A stretch of DNA of 64,000 nt, from contig CANJIU010000021.1 of assembly GCA_947474365.1 (NCBI GenBank), positions 1 to 64,000 on the forward strand. The letters run 5' to 3'. The number at the start of each line of letters is the position of its first letter. The first letter of the stretch is position 1. Below, in pieces: positions 63,671 to 64,000 of the stretch. This DNA comes from Opitutia bacterium (lineage in GTDB: Bacteria > Verrucomicrobiota > Verrucomicrobiia > Opitutales > Opitutaceae). Position numbers and translations under genes: made by a program. Below the pieces are notes generated by a model that saw only the letters and a list, made by a program, of their open reading frames with translations, was not told the DNA's origin and searched no databases.

Positions 63671-64000
63671 TCACCGCGTTGGATCACTTTCGACCTGCTC
63701 CTGCACCACGCGTCCGTCAAAGATGTGGATGGTGCGATCGGCGTGGCGGGCGAAACGGGCGTCGTGGGTGACCATCACGATCGTGGCGCCGCCCTTGTGC
63801 AGTTCGGCGAGGAGCTGCATCACGGAGTCGCCATTTTTCGAGTCGAGGTTGCCGGTGGGCTCGTCGGCGAGGAGCACGGCGGGCTGGCCGGCGAGGGCGC
63901 GGGCGACGGCGACGCGTTGTTGCTGTCCGCCGGAGAGCTGGGACGGCAAATGCCGGGCGCGGTGGCCCATGCCGACCTTTTCCAGCGCCGCGGTGACGGC
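63671..64000 (-). CDS. MacB/LolD-type ABC transporter ATPase, C-terminal part
   Basis: The open frame runs off the right edge, and 109 residues are visible. They show signature LSGGQQQRVAVARALAG, Walker [14 protein letters not shown] and switch His in IVMVTHDARFARHAD. The start and Walker A lie outside the window. It stops 55 bases before the ADOP permease start, so the two should form an ATPase-permease operon. Confidence 0.9.
   Translation of the reverse strand, partial: AVTAALEKVGMGHRARHLPSQLSGGQQQRVAVARALAGQPAVLLADEPTGNLDSKNGDSVMQLLAELHKGGATIVMVTHDARFARHADRTIHIFDGRVVQEQVESDPTR

Overview
The window reads as a chromosomal stretch of a GC-rich Gram-negative bacterium, most likely an Opitutaceae-type verrucomicrobium. 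This assignment is an inference from gene content. It rests on large TonB-dependent receptors with an N-terminal carboxypeptidase-like domain and no SusD partner, three long ADOP-type ABC permeases, Tat-exported Gfo/Idh/MocA oxidoreductases, ThuA-like and DUF1080 proteins, a CcoN-CcoO fusion, and small VF530 and DUF6172 proteins. Coding density is very high. No intergenic gap exceeds 300 bases, and I saw no rRNA, tRNA or CRISPR array.

Bases 1-6219 hold a minus-strand ion-transport block: a SulP-type anion transporter whose STAS domain is cut off by one in-frame amber codon, an HyfB-like proton-pumping subunit, a helix-turn-helix/PTS-EIIA protein, and a second HyfB copy truncated by the end of an insertion sequence. 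A 28-bp copy of that insertion-sequence end also lies just behind the intact hyfB. Bases 6285-9767 are four overlapping or closely packed two-component genes (PAS histidine kinase, single receiver, receiver-kinase hybrid, NarL-type regulator). They are divergent from a PocR/AraC regulator at 9889.

Bases 10956-19449 run on the plus strand and contain a full cbb3 oxidase and maturation cluster: a Cys-tailed small membrane protein, fused ccoNO, ccoQ-like, a mono-haem ccoP, ccoG, a 50-residue membrane protein, a SafE-like protein and the copper ATPase ccoI. The ATPase gene overlaps tail-to-tail with a minus-strand scavenging block (19433-29587) of two TonB receptors, two related esterases (one fused to an SMP-30 propeller) and a phosphoesterase-like protein.

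Bases 29757-38970 are an amino-sugar region: a NagA-like deacetylase, two NagB-type isomerases, a PIG-L deacetylase, a neutral-ceramidase-like enzyme, a phosphoesterase, an M50 protease and an aldehyde dehydrogenase. Bases 39110-48044 carry a ThuA plus Gfo/Idh pair, a second ThuA-like protein, methyltransferases, a tRNA hydroxylase, an esterase and a DUF1080 protein. A RAYT transposase flanked by perfect 23-bp inverted repeats (48057-49268) sits exactly between the DUF1080 gene and tolC.

The right part (49267-64000) is dominated by export functions: tolC coupled to an ABC ATPase, three ADOP permeases, and the start-less end of another ABC ATPase. In between lie an unusual nucleotidyltransferase-GHMP kinase fusion and another exported Gfo/Idh protein. 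Three palindromic repeat families (31018-31097, 24496-24620, and the RAYT ends) and frequent pyrimidine-rich leaders in front of start codons are the most notable non-coding signals.
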